Below are positions 34,686-46,786 of a stretch of DNA of 64,000 nucleotides, in pieces. The notes below the pieces were generated by a model. That model was given only the letters and a program-made list of their open reading frames with translations, did not search any database and was not told the origin of the DNA. A program made the translations under genes and the position numbers. The stretch comes from Tetracladium setigerum. Taxonomy: Eukaryota; Ascomycota; Leotiomycetes; Helotiales. Within the stretch, counting starts at the first letter, position 1, and the number at the start of each line of letters is the position of its first letter. The stretch spans positions 2,480,001-2,544,000 of the forward strand of contig PZJY01000001.1 in NCBI GenBank assembly GCA_031472005.1. The letters are read 5' to 3'.

Positions 34686-37600
34686 TCAGATCTTGAAGTT
34701 GGTAAACTTGGCCCACTTCAAATGCACCCCGACAGCAATGACAGGTAGAACGCTTACAATCTCACCCAGCCCGGCGTATTGAGGTGGTATTCTCGCATTT
34801 GGGAATGCTCCCGCGGCCAACAAAATCGCGAAGGTGTTGTAAACGAATGACCAAGTGAAGTTGAAGACGACCCGTCTATAGAATGCTCCGGAGAGGTCAA
34901 TGAGTACAATTACACCACCGAGAGCTGGTCGGATGAGAACAGCATCGGCTGCACTTTGCGCGATGTCTGTACCTCCATTGACATGGACACCAATATCAGC
35001 TTGAGCAAGCGCAACAGCATCATTTGTCCCGTCTCCACAAAACATCACCACACTCTTTTCAGTTGACACCTCCTTGATGTAAGCTTGCTTATCTGCTGGA
35101 CTACATCGAAAGCGAACGTGACTTTCAGGTAGCTCGAGTACCCGGGAGACAGATTTGACAGATTCTTCGTTGTCCCCGCTGACAATGGAAACCTCGATGC
35201 CCCGCAGCTTTAGCTCATTGACGGCAGTGATGGTATCCGATCGAAGATTGTCTGTGAGGCCATACACCGCAACGAGACCTTTGTTAACAGTGACGCAGAA
35301 GACGGTGACCCCAAGCGAAAGGATTGTCTGAACTGCTGGTAGTTTGTCAACGCCCAGCCAGTGTGGGTTCCCTGCCTTGATATTCTCTTCGCCCCAAGTA
35401 GCTTGAATGCCGCAGCCGGCAATCGAGGTGACATTCTTTAGCTCATCTGGTTTGCTGACAGTTTGTTTCAAGTGCGTTGCGATAGCAGTGGAAACGGGAT
35501 GCTTGCTGCTGCTTGTCAGCCCAAGAATCATCGGACCAAGGGATTTTCCTTCGCCAGTTGGGTATGTCTCCGATTGTACCGTGAGAAGCCCTTGGGTCAG
35601 AGTGCCAGTCTTATCGAACACAACATGCGAGACATTTCTGGCCTTTTCAATCGTCTCAGCCGATTTAAATATCACACCATATTTAGCAGCCACACCACCA
35701 GCGATTACCAAAACCATGGGAACCGCGAGTCCAATGGCGCATGGGCATGAGACGATGAGAGCAGAGATTGCGTAGGTCATAGCATTGATGCATGCTCTTG
35801 ACGTCGAGTAGTCTCGGCTTCCCTTGCCTACCCCAATCCAGGTAACAAACACAATGATCGTGATAGCAAGAATGACCGGCACGAAATAAGCAGCTACCCT
35901 GTCCGCCATGTCTTGAAATCTCGCCTTTGACGATTTTGCTTCATCTACCATCAACCCAATTGCCTTGATCGTGTTATCCCCCATAAGCCTGGTCAAACGT
36001 ACTGTCAAGGTTCCAGAATGATTTATAGACCCGGCAACAATAGGAGAACCTGGTTGCTTTGCTACCAGCGTGGCTTCACCAGTGATCATAGATTCGTCAA
36101 CTTCAGATATGCCTGACAAAACAGTGCCATCTGTAGCAATGGATGTATCCTGAAGAAGTAATCAGATATTGTCCTAACATCCTACAAGATTGGTACTTAC
36201 TGGCAAGACTGCAAACACATCTCCATATTGCAAAAGTCGCGCATCAATCTCCTCTCGGATATCAGATTTTGCATTCACAAGAATGGCAGTTGGAGGTTGA
36301 AGTGATTCGATAGAAATCGACTCCACGGCTCTCTGTCTGGCCAAACTCGTCACAAGACGGCCAACCATAATCAACGTCACAAGTAGAGTGCTAGTCTCAA
36401 AAAAGCTCCCAGTTGAGAGCGGCCTCTCTGATACTAAGAAAGCGTATGCAATAATTGAGTAGACGTATGCTGTCGAGGTAGAGAGGACTACGAGGAAGTC
36501 CACTTCAACCAAGTGGGAGAAAACCAGCGACTTGAAGGCACTCACATACCATGGCCCCGCAATGTAGACCTGAACAATGGTCGCAAGAACTAGTGAGACG
36601 GCTCCATATGCAACTTCTCGTGGTGGGAGCTCGGCCCAGGAGAGCACGAGTACAGGAACGGTCAAAATTGTAGAGACTAAAGTCTTGAAAAGCATCAACC
36701 GAAGATGTGCTTTACCGGATGAAATAAGAGGAGGATCTGCCATCGGCGCTAACTTAGCTGAGGCAAAGAAAGGTTTCCCCATCAGATCTCGCGCACCGAC
36801 GACTTCTGGAGCATAAACAACCCGTATTGTGTGCAGATCAAGAACCGTGATGTCGGAAACTCCGAACGGTACTCCTTTGTCGCCTGTAAAGAGTTTCGGA
36901 TCTTCCACGATTAGATCGATCTCATGCCCAGACAATGTCATCTTGGAACAAGTGAAACCAGTCATTTTTTCGAGAGTCTTCAGAGTCTCGACAATGCTGT
37001 GGGTTGTCCTCAGGTCGAACTCTGCTCGACCTAGAACCAGACTTGTCTTGATGTTTGAAACCGCCGGCATCGATGTTAGCGCTTTGGAGAGCGATTTCTC
37101 ACAGCCAGTACAGGTCATTCCTTGTACGCTAATGATGAGATGCTCAATTTCAAAAGCACCTTTTTCAAGATCGATGCCACCAACGTTGGGATTTGATGTT
37201 TGAAGGAAAGGCTCAACATCCTGACATTTGCTCACCCCAGACTCGGTGATATCACAGCAAGAATCTTTCGCAATCGGAAGTTTCCCAGTTGCATTGGGCA
37301 TAATGTTCGTGGGGGATGTCGAGGGCCCTGAACAGCAACCCTTATTACAATCGTCTTTGGAGCCAGTAGCAATTAGTTCCGTAACTGGCTCAGAACAACA
37401 GTCTTTGCCACAATCATCCGAAGAAACAACTATAGCAGCTTCCTTCGAAAGTGGCATCGAGCAACATCCTTTACTGCAATCATCTTTTCCGATGGTGACA
37501 GCTGGTTCGGAGCAACAGCCTTCTTTATCCCCAGCAGACAAATCCTGAATGTTGGAAATTCCAGCACATAATTCCTCGCTCTTTTCATTAAAATTGGAAG

Positions 37601-38259
37601 TAGCTTTGCCACCACAGCAAGACGTAGCTCCGTCAACTGAGGCTGTCGACCGTTTGTCAATTCCAACATGGTCTAGCGGTGTAGAACAACGACTGGACTC
37701 TTTCGGAACTTTTTTCACCACGTCAATCTTCGTAGGGGAGCAGCATGATTCTCCGGCGCAAGAAGTAGCTCCAACGGACTTGATCGAGCGTCGCTCACTC
37801 GAAGCCCTTCTCATCTCTGCCAAAAGCCCCTCCTTCTCCGAACTCTTTCGTCGAGCGTTCCCAGTCTCCTGGGTACAGCAAGACTCCAGGTTCAAAGAAA
37901 GTAAGACCTTGCAAATACACCCAATATTTTCCAGTATCTCGCTGTATGCGGCCTTTGCTTTGGAGAGGTGACTTTCGCATGGCTCTTCATCTGCTGGAGA
38001 TGGGGCCGAGGAGTTGGAGAGAGGATGACTGTGCTCGTGCTTGCAATCTCGACGTGCGATTTCGATAAGGCAGTTATCTAGCATGTTTAATTAGTTCGTA
38101 CTTCTGTTTGCAAGCGATGGAGAGAGATATTTATTTACCATCGCAGCATCTCTTTTCTGGTGACGGGGTTGAGCAGCATGCGGAGCGGGCACAGCTTCTC
38201 TTACGAATTGAGGAACTTTCCTCAATTTGCGCATCAGCGCCGGTTGAGCAGCAGGACAT
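34686..38259 (-). CDS. CrpA-type copper-exporting P1B ATPase
   Basis: Pumps Cu(I) across a membrane using ATP. Exons: 38139-38259, 36201-38077 and 34686-36149; phases agree, 1,153 residues. The first 300 residues are unusually Cys-rich, with many CC pairs and a repeated DDCxKxCC unit (DDCSKGCC, DDCGKDCC, DDCNKGCC). Then one heavy-metal domain with GMTCTGC. The pump core has an ITGE actuator loop, the ion-selective SCPCAIGLAVP in a membrane helix, the phosphorylation site VFDKTGTLTQG, a SKHPVSTA nucleotide-site His-Pro, and GDGTNDAVALAQADIG. This layout matches the plasma-membrane copper-detoxification ATPase CrpA of Aspergillus rather than the Golgi Ccc2 type. CrpA expression is copper-induced in other moulds; no site was verified here. 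The start at 38259 is chosen for MSCCSTG; an in-frame upstream Met exists. Confidence 0.9.
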
Positions 38260-41200
38260 AGCTAGGTGCAATTTCGAATATGTCTCGGTAGATAGTAAGT
38301 AATATAAGAAGATCAAGTTGTGGAGTTGTAGTTCCTATCACGATTACATGTCATGAAGTAGAATGGGAGCTACTGGTTACCTGTAACGTGGGGGAGCTGT
38401 TGGTCCGAGTCATGCCAGCAGCTCCACGCTGCCAAGCGCGAAGGATGCCTGTCATGCAAATGTTTGTTTACTTTCGTCCCAAATAGTATTAGAAAATATT
38501 CAATTGCGATCTTGTTTTCTGAAGGATATGGATCGACAGAGTTGGAATTTATTAGAGATATTCGGGGTTTATGGGAATGAAACAACAAGTCTCTGATTCA
38601 ATTCGCAAAAAAATACAAAGAAGGGGTTCAAATAGGATATGAATTTCCTCAGGTATGTACATCAAAGAAGGAGCGAAGTGATTCTAAATATCACGATATG
38701 CTTACTTTCTTACCAAAACGCATTTTTAAGTTTCTCGGAAACTCATACAGAAAATAATCAAGTTCCACTCACTCCCTCTAACATATTGGCTCAAAAATAA
38801 ACTTTGATTTTAATGGGGAACTGCTAGTTGCATCGTCGATAAAATTGTCCAAAAAGAATTGACTTCTCACACCACAACGTCACTCCTTTATTTTATTTTA
38901 GTTTTCAAAAAGAGAATGATTTGGGATGAAGTTAAGAATAGCAAAAATCTATCCGTCACGGAGGCTGCTTACCTAATCAGCGCTTGCTTAAAAATATAAA
39001 AAAATTAGACATTTAAAAATGGCAAAAACTTATCCGCCACCGCTGGATGACGTCTAATGAAAACTCGCTTCGAAATGCTGGTTTTGCTCGGTGTCGCACT
39101 GATAGGTATCTAGGGTTAGTAGGAAAGGGGGGAGGGATGGGGATAAGGGGAGAAGGGAGGGAAAGGGGACATGTCACCATATCACAATTATCAACCATAT
39201 CACATTATCACCATGTCACCAAGTCACCGAATGAAAAACATGTCACCATGTCACCATATCACGCAACGCACTCACCCACCCAGCCAACTAGGCTGGATGG
39301 GTGGTGACAGCAAAATGATTATTTGAAGATATACCATTTCTATTGTTTGTTTGCCGTAGCCGAGCGTGAATGGCGCGTAAAAGTGGATCTTGGCGACGGT
39401 GAAAGTGAGGTCGCGATGCGACGACGGCGAGGTTGGGAAGGTGAATTGTTGAGAAGCACGTAGTTAGACGCGTTGTGCAATGATGCGAGGGCTTTGGCGT
39501 TTTGGATTGGCATTTCGTGGTCATGAAATTGGTATCAAAGGTGTCGGTGTGTTGAAACTCTCAGTCTGAACTTCATGTATGCAGTTGTTGTAAAGCAGGA
39601 GCCTGAGAATGGGACTTGGTGTTCTGGATCTCTTATGCATTTGTTTCATATGTCTGCCATGATGATTGTTTCACTAATATTGTTCTCTTGTTTGGATATT
39701 GTTCCATGCAGAGCAGCTCAGCGACCTGTTCGCATCGACACTTCATTCAGCTTCAGGCTATTCTGCGGTAATTTTTCCAGCTTGTTGATGAAGATAACAG
39801 TTAGTCGCGAGAGAATGTAGACTTCTCTGAATGAGTTCGCATTAGGTTCGTAAACACGATTGTTCAATTTGTTCGTCAATAGCAGTTTGGCACTTCATCC
39901 ACTTCCTTTAATTTCTCAGGTTGTTGTTCAGCTTTCGGCCTGGATTATACCTACTAAATAGAAGAGACGTAATGTCCAGTAAACACGCTATTTGGAAAGC
40001 AAGGTTTTGTGAATTATTCCGAATTAAAAATTAAAGGAGGTGCCACTGACCTTTGGGCACCCTGTAGAATGCCAGAGTTTGATGCCATATGACCGCCAAA
40101 TAAATCATCAGAATCACCTTCGCTCTCACCTGAGACGTAAATACAAGGAGAGTGTTCAGGCATCACTGAATCAAAATTGCAAAATTGTATTTCGAGTTGA
40201 AGGTTGATAGCGAAACAGCCCCGGTCATTCTTAAAATATGGACACCTGTTGAGGACCCGAAGATCATTGCCCTTTTACTTGCGAGCTGCAGAATATAATC
40301 CATACTAAGAGTCGTAAATTAAAATGAATAAATACATAATCAGACTAAAAGCAAGAACATGCAAAAGTTCTGGAACAATACAATGACTATGAGGAGGCAA
40401 TCATGACTAAGCAGGAACGTTGAAGCTCTCATGCCAAGAAAGTGCCCCTCTCTTTCACAATGCTTGATATCGAGGGTTTGGTTTGCATCTTGAACATCTA
40501 GATGTTGTCGACAAAGGCAGAACATCGAATGCCGGTCGCTCTCTGACACACCCACCGAACTTTGCGATGTATAATACCATCGATCCCCCCACTCAGGACG
40601 GCTGCCGTTGTGCATGTTCTGGACGGCCCATCACAAACACAGGTTTCTGTCGAAAAGACAATTTATTGGGCGGTTGAAGGCGTCTTCGAGTCATTCGAGC
40701 AATTCAAGCAAGAGTGGAATAACCTCTGCCTTCCCGAAGCTGGCGCCAAAGGTTTTGGTCGGAATACTGAATTCCTATTATCATTCCTCCAACTCCTCGG
40801 TTCGAGGAAGAAGAAGCGGACGAAGGAAGTTGTGGAACGGAGCTCGGCAGGACGATTGATTGTTGGGCGTCTAGCAATAATGTATGGAATTGCGGATCCC
40901 AAGGACCTCACCCACCAGCCACTCCAGCAATAATGGTGAGAATGCTGCTCGCTGTTCCAGAGGATAAGCACGTTGCGTGACTTTGAGCAAATTATTCTGA
41001 GCAAGTTTAATTCTTCCCCGCGATCTGCCAAGTAAACGCCGAGTCCTTTGTCTGGGAGATGGGCAGCGAAGATGGGAGGCCAAGCAGTTCCTGCAGCCGT
41101 GGACCCGTACTGGCCAGCCTCATGAGCAGATTATACCTCGCTAAGCAGCCCAGACATCAACAAAGAACTCTGGCGATTGGACAATGGCTGGTCCTTGATG

Positions 41201-41478
41201 AATCTGATAAGTGAAGAGGCTTCTTTGGGGAGTTGGCTGCTCTCTTCCTCCTTCCGTGATGGGCATGTAAGTGAGCTGGTTTTGTGGGAGTCCAAAGCAG
41301 GTGCAATGTCGTGCAAATTATTACTTTTCATTAGCTCCGTCGACTCTTTAGGATATAAGACTCGACATCCTCCCTCGTTCAAAGAGATTCTCTGATCACC
41401 CATCCACTTGACTTCCATTCTCTGTCACATCTCAATCAACCAACCAGTCAACCAGTGAGCCAAGTAAATAACTTCAAG
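38260..41478. other. long AT-rich divergent region between copper ATPase and BIM1-like genes
   Basis: About 3.2 kb between two divergent copper-related genes. It contains a pair of direct repeats (about 38941-38961 and 39019-39039, sharing CAAAAA(T)CTTATCCG-like sequence), a CACCAT/ATCAC minisatellite, and a plus-strand open frame at 40562-40933 without recognisable domains (could be a gene remnant). TTAGCTCCGTCGACTCTTTA with a TATAAGA-like box at about 41353 lies just upstream of the BIM1-like gene. Confidence 0.45.
39170..39266. repeat. CACCAT/ATCAC degenerate minisatellite
   Basis: Repeated heptamer-like units (GTCACCA, ATCACA, ATATCAC) run for almost 100 bases. The unit drifts and there is no coding potential. 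Confidence 0.75.
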
Positions 41479-42265
41479 ATGTTCACCGGATCCGTCGTCT
41501 CTGTCCTTGCTTTGGCCTCAGTTGCCACTGCTCACTTCACACTCCTCACACCTGAGCCCCGTGGAAACTCATTCCGTGCCCCCGCATCGCAATGGATCTA
41601 CCCATGTATGTGGAAACACTTTATTCTGGGACTTATTCCCAACTAACTTTCACAGGCGCTGGCATCAACACCACCGATGCATCCAACCGCACCGAATGGC
41701 CATTGACAGGAGGAGCTGTCGCATATAACAGCTCCCACGACTCAGCCATTGCCTTCATCAATCTCGGACTTGGTGTAGGACAGGTCAGCTTCAACATCTC
41801 GCTCCTTGAACACGGTCTTCTCAACGTAACTGGCGGCGTTCTCTGCTTGCCAGATCTTACCGTCCCTGCTGGCGTCAACATCTCGGAGGGAACCCAAGCC
41901 TCCGTTCAAGTTATCACTCTCGGTCACACTGGATCTGCTTTGTACAACGTATGTACCACAGATCCTTTGGTTTACAATGAAATCAAATGCTAATTATCAC
42001 ATAGTGCGCTGATATCACCTTCACCGCAAATGCACCAAAGGTTGACAGCGCTGTTTGCAAGAACACCACCGGCATCACCGCAGAGTATATTGGAGGTTCT
42101 CACCACCAAGAAGCGGCAGCCAGCCCCAGCCCAAGTCCTAGCGCAACTGGTACTGGTGCTACCGCGAGCCAAACTCCTTCTGCTGCAGCTCGTGGGTTCG
42201 GAGGATCCGCCGTCTCGACTGTTGTGGTTGGATTGGCTGCGGTTGTGATGAGCTACTTGTTGTAG
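41479..42265 (+). CDS. BIM1-like (X325) copper-binding GPI-anchored protein
   Basis: Exons: 41479-41605, 41656-41948 and 42005-42265; 226 residues. A signal peptide (SVVSVLALASVATA) is followed directly by HFTLLTPEPRG, so the mature protein begins with His. That is the mark of LPMO-like proteins, in which the N-terminal His binds copper. The rest (WIYPCAGINTTDASNRTEWPL, then LCLPDLTVPAG and CADITFTANA) fits the X325/BIM1 family. Its members look like lytic polysaccharide monooxygenases but have lost that activity; in Cryptococcus the member Bim1 helps copper uptake, and others are linked to the cell wall. A Ser/Pro/Thr linker and a hydrophobic tail (STVVVGLAAVVMSYLL) indicate GPI anchoring. 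The Met at 41479 is preferred over an in-frame Met 24 bases upstream because it gives the signal peptide directly. Confidence 0.88.
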
Positions 42266-44930
42266 ATGGAGTTACATGAACGATGACAACGCAGTTGCAC
42301 AGCACGAATATGTACAGCACGAGATACCCTTGAAAAGATGTAATGAAGAAATGAAAATGAATGTGGTTGCGGTGGAACCTTGGAGCTGAGATTTGTCAGG
42401 CAGGTTCAGCCAGAAAAAAAAATCAATTACTTAAACAATCCAGGCATGGCTCCTTTCATTACGCGAGTGAGAGAGGATTTAACTTTGGAGACTCCTTACG
42501 AAGGTTGAGTTCATGTGCCAGGTATAACCTTCAAGAATACTTGTCCGCTTTGGTCACTGATGTCTGATGAGGAGAGAATATACAACTCTACTGGCTTAAT
42601 TGTTTGTTCTTCCTTCGATTTTTTATCCTTTTTGTGATCTTTATCTTCTTCTCTGGGATAAACACAATTTTGAGGCTCAAACTGAATGGTCAGTGACCAG
42701 CACTCTTGCCGTTCCAGACTTCCAGGCGTCTAAGTTTTGAATGATTGTTCTGACCATGATCAATCGCAACTGAGGAACAACTCATCTCGGCGTTCTGTAT
42801 GGGAAAGTGCTCGCAATACTTCGTCTACACCCTCGAGGTCTTGGATTGTCCAATACTTACTCGAATCTTCTAGCAAAAGCTAGACCTCCAGAAAGTCAAT
42901 CAAACAATTTCGTAGACGGTGATCTATCGTCACCTCATTTAAGTGATTCTTTTATGAGGTATTGCTGTCTTGGATACTGGATAGGAAGGAGGAGATATGA
43001 ATTGAGGTGTAGAAACTGCCGAACACGAATCATCCTTTCCCAAAGCAGACGGTCACTTACCAGCATCTTATACAAATCGATCGAATGTTGAAACAGAAAT
43101 CTTCTTCGTTTTTGAAAGTAATTGAGCTGACGTCCTCGCGATGAACCAATAGAAGTGTCTTTCTTTGTACCACATTTTACGCTTCCCTCATCCTCCACAA
43201 AATCACTTCGCCATCACATCCACTCACCCCTCTTCTCTTGTACCACAAAAGACAACATCCCTAAGATCAAACAAAAACAACACGCACTTTTTACGGATGC
43301 GGAAGCACGTAATCTTTTTGTTGCAAATCGCGTAGCGTTGTGGCTTGCATAGTCAATCCATGTTTTCATGTGGACGGCCAGCCAGAGGTAATCACCTAGC
43401 TGCCGCCAGCAGGCACAGCATAACGCCTGTTTCAAAGTGACGGCCAGAATTCCAGTTTCGAAGTGATGGATAGAAGTCGAAGAAGAATTAATATGTACTG
43501 TATTCCACTGTAATATGGTACGGGAATTATCCGGAGCTCAGGGAGAGGTGGAATACTTGCAGTATTATACTAGGAAATGGGCGCTGCAAGTATCGACGAG
43601 GTTCATTTTGATATTGGGAACCTTCATTGCTGCTGTGCGAGGGCTGCGAAATGGGCTTTTCCCAACAATGAAGTTCCCGATTCCTGGTATACAAAAATGA
43701 ATCTTTGCATGAATTGAGCGACATCCTGCCCCGTCCTGTTTCGATTGAATCCCGGCAACTCTGACAATTCCCTGTTGTAGAGGATGAGATCTAGCAGGAA
43801 TGATTCTGATGATAATAATAATTCCCTACTCTCCAAAACAGGGCAACACAACACAACACCAGACAGAGGTTTAGGAACCTAAAATCAACCTCACCCCTCT
43901 CAAACCTTCTCAACGGACTCAACCCATTCCCGGGATCACGTGTGGAAACGAGATCCACCTCACATGCCAAATTCCCAGAGCATCTTCCTCCACCACAAAT
44001 ACCACCAGCACTTTCTCACTCAAGAGAAGGTTACAAAATCACAGAGACAACCGCATCCAAAGGCACAGGACGGGTATGCGGAAGGACTGCGAAATGCAAC
44101 AAAACACTCAACCTCTTCAAGATCTGTAGCCATATTGGCCATGCTGTACCGTCTTCCGTCTGGGCGAGACGGACGCACTCCGCGCTCTTAACAAAAAAAC
44201 CGGAGTTGTGGAAGAGAGACAACCAAACACAAAACACAAAACTAAAACCAGACGTACAGGATTGCACGCTTACAGTGACCACAACACGGATGCCGGCAGG
44301 GAAAAGGTACAAGCAGCACTAAGCACTACACCGCAGGGGAGAAAAAAAAAGTGAGTGGTGGAGAGGAAAAGTTACACCACAGAGTAAGAGGGCTTGGGTT
44401 TGATTGGGAGGGGAACGATGCGTAAAGTCAGATTTGTAAGAGGGGAAATCGGTCTGAGATCCTTCCGCTACCCGTGTAGACATGCAACAAAGTCGAGAGA
44501 TGGAGGGACGAGGCGGGGAAGCGAACAAATAATGGAGGTGAGTAGAAGTTGAGTTGTCGGGCGCCGGCACGGTTGAGGAGCCGTTGTAGGTTGTTCTGTC
44601 CTTGCGTTGTTTTGTTTCTTCGGATAAGAAGAGAATGGTTGGTATTGTTTTAAAGCTTGAATCTTAGTTGTGGGGTATATGTATATACAGTATAAAAAAG
44701 GTGCTTGTATTGGTCGAAGAACTGCAAAAAAGACAGTGAAATTGCCCCGTTGTGATGAGCTCAGCTCGTTGCAAATGCAAATGCAAAAACAATCGCTTCC
44801 TACAAGTACTCACTCGCCCGCTCATATTCGCTTGAAATTCGATCCTTTCTTCTGCTGCTGCACAATTGGTAACTTTAGCAAGCACAGAGTATAAAAATGT
44901 TAATTTTTGACCAGGGACACTTCGCTCAAC
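42266..44930. other. intergenic between convergent BIM1-like and F-box genes
   Basis: About 2.7 kb. Short open frames on both strands (for example plus 43942-44322) show no recognisable domain or reliable splice sites. I see no RNA gene or repeat. Confidence 0.5.
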
Positions 44931-46786
44931 TTAGCGCCACAGATCATTTTGGCTTCCTCGCTTCCGATGGCTTTTGTGTTCGCCGCCGGAGCTGCTCGGT
45001 CGTGGACTTCCGTCCGCCGGTACAGAGAGGAAACCACCAAAGCCGTTTCCGACCATCATACTCTTTCTCGCTCCGCCGGTCTCGTCCCAGTTGTTTCGCA
45101 GACCATCGCCTAGGCCGTAACTGCTCACTGGTCTTGGTGTGGTTGCGCTTCCTCTACGACCGCCGTTCTTTGGTGGTAAGTATTTTGATACGATCCACTC
45201 CAGCTCCTCTAGGCCTTTGCTGTATATTTCCAGCTCTTGCTTTAGAGCTGGGCCAGTTGGCATTCGTGGAACGTTGGCGTTGGCGAAGGGATTATTAGAA
45301 CTAAAACGGTTTTTTAATGGGGAGGCGTATGAGGGAAGTGGAGGGACGTAGTTATCCGCACCGGATGCGAATGGTAAGGCTGGTGGTGCAAGGTCGAGAA
45401 GCAGCTCGGGGAACTCAGGATCTGATATTGTTAGTATGTTCCGGGGAGTAAGCAAGGTGACTGACCTCGGACGTAAAGTTCATGGAGAGCTGGCAGACCG
45501 CCAACCACTAGAGAATTCGCAAGATAGGCATAGTATGTTGATGCTGTGCTCGCGTACGCGTTGGCAGAAGCAGCTGCTGAGATCTCGTAATGTAGGATCT
45601 TTAGTGACCTTGACTGAAGAGGTGGTATGTTGCTTGCAGCTGGAAAGGACGTCGTAATCTGTTCAACCAGAGATAACTTGGTGAGATTTGGCGCCTGTAG
45701 AAGAATCTGCTGCAGTGTTGAAGGGTGGACACCAGTTGTTGTAAGAAGTAGCACCTTCAAGGATTGTTGTGTATCTCCGCGCAAGAGGTAGTTGCAAAGC
45801 CCTTGGGTGGTGATATTCGGAGTCTTGGTGAATATGAGCTCGGTAAGTGCAGGGAAGGCAGGGACATAGTCGCTATGCTGAAATAAATCATCGTTGAACG
45901 AGGGCATGTCAGAAGCTTTTAGAGCTCGCAGATTTGGCAACGAACCCAGAGCATGCCTCAAAATTGTAGGATCCATGTTTAGTCGTGATAGCTCAATCAC
46001 CTCCAAATTCCGCCAGGTTGACCCATTCGCCAGAACTTCCAAACTCCTTTCTGAACCTCCCATATACGACATCTTCCTTATGTCTGGACATCGTCCTTGG
46101 AGCTCCAATTTCAGAGTATGGCAGGACGGGTCATCCGTGAAGAATCCCTCGGGAAGATCAACAAATTTCAGATGTGGCAACACGGAAATTGCGCGGGCCA
46201 GATCTGATTTGTTTGTCTCTCTCGTCATATATGGTACCTTGAGGTATTCAACATTCAATGCCAGAGAGTCCTGGAAATGCGATAACGTTCTGTAGAGCAA
46301 TCGCAGTCGCGCAGTCGGTGTATCCTCTGGCTCGGCATTGCGGCCCATGAAAGAGCGACGCTTTCGTTTTTCTGCCAGTATATCCTCGAGATCGCAGTAG
46401 TGTACGGCATCAATCCGGATGCTATGGAACCTATAAACGCGTTAGTTTCCAGTCCTTCTTGCGCATTTGTTTACTTGCATCACTTTGTAGGCCGCGGCTC
46501 TCCATTTCTTCGAGGCTTGCGCGCAGTGCGATAGGTCGCGTAGATCACATAGCATGCACGTATCCTCAACCGCCGACTGTTCGCAGCTCTCGTAGGTCTG
46601 ATCCTGGGTATGCGGACACACGAAGGTAAAGATGCGCTCCAGTATCGCGACGGGCAGCTTCTCCAGTGTTTTCCTCGAGACCGGCACACTTGGTGGGGTT
46701 CTGTAATTGGCCAAGCCGGGGTCGCGTTGGTTGCGAGTTTGGGAGGTCTCCGGTTTCGACTTGGGCTTCTTCTTGAACCACCTCAT
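44931..46786 (-). CDS. F-box protein with leucine-rich repeats
   Basis: Probable substrate-recognition subunit of an SCF ubiquitin ligase; target unknown. Exons: 46479-46786, 45466-46430 and 44931-45421, 587 residues. An N-terminal F-box (LEKLPVAILERIFTFV ... LSHCAQASKKWRAAAY) contains an inserted Cys-rich loop (about residues 65-80). The middle has LRR-like segments such as NLEVIELSRLNMD, NLRALKASDM and ALTELIFTKTPNIT. The C-terminal 160 residues are Pro/Ser-rich. The first intron (46431-46478) fits only as a GC-AG intron: donor GCAAGT, acceptor TATAG, giving KVM joined to FHSIRIDAVHYC. No GT donor nearby gives the right phase. The start at 46786 (MRWFKKKPK) is preferred; an in-frame Met at 46903 would add 39 residues. 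Confidence 0.8.
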
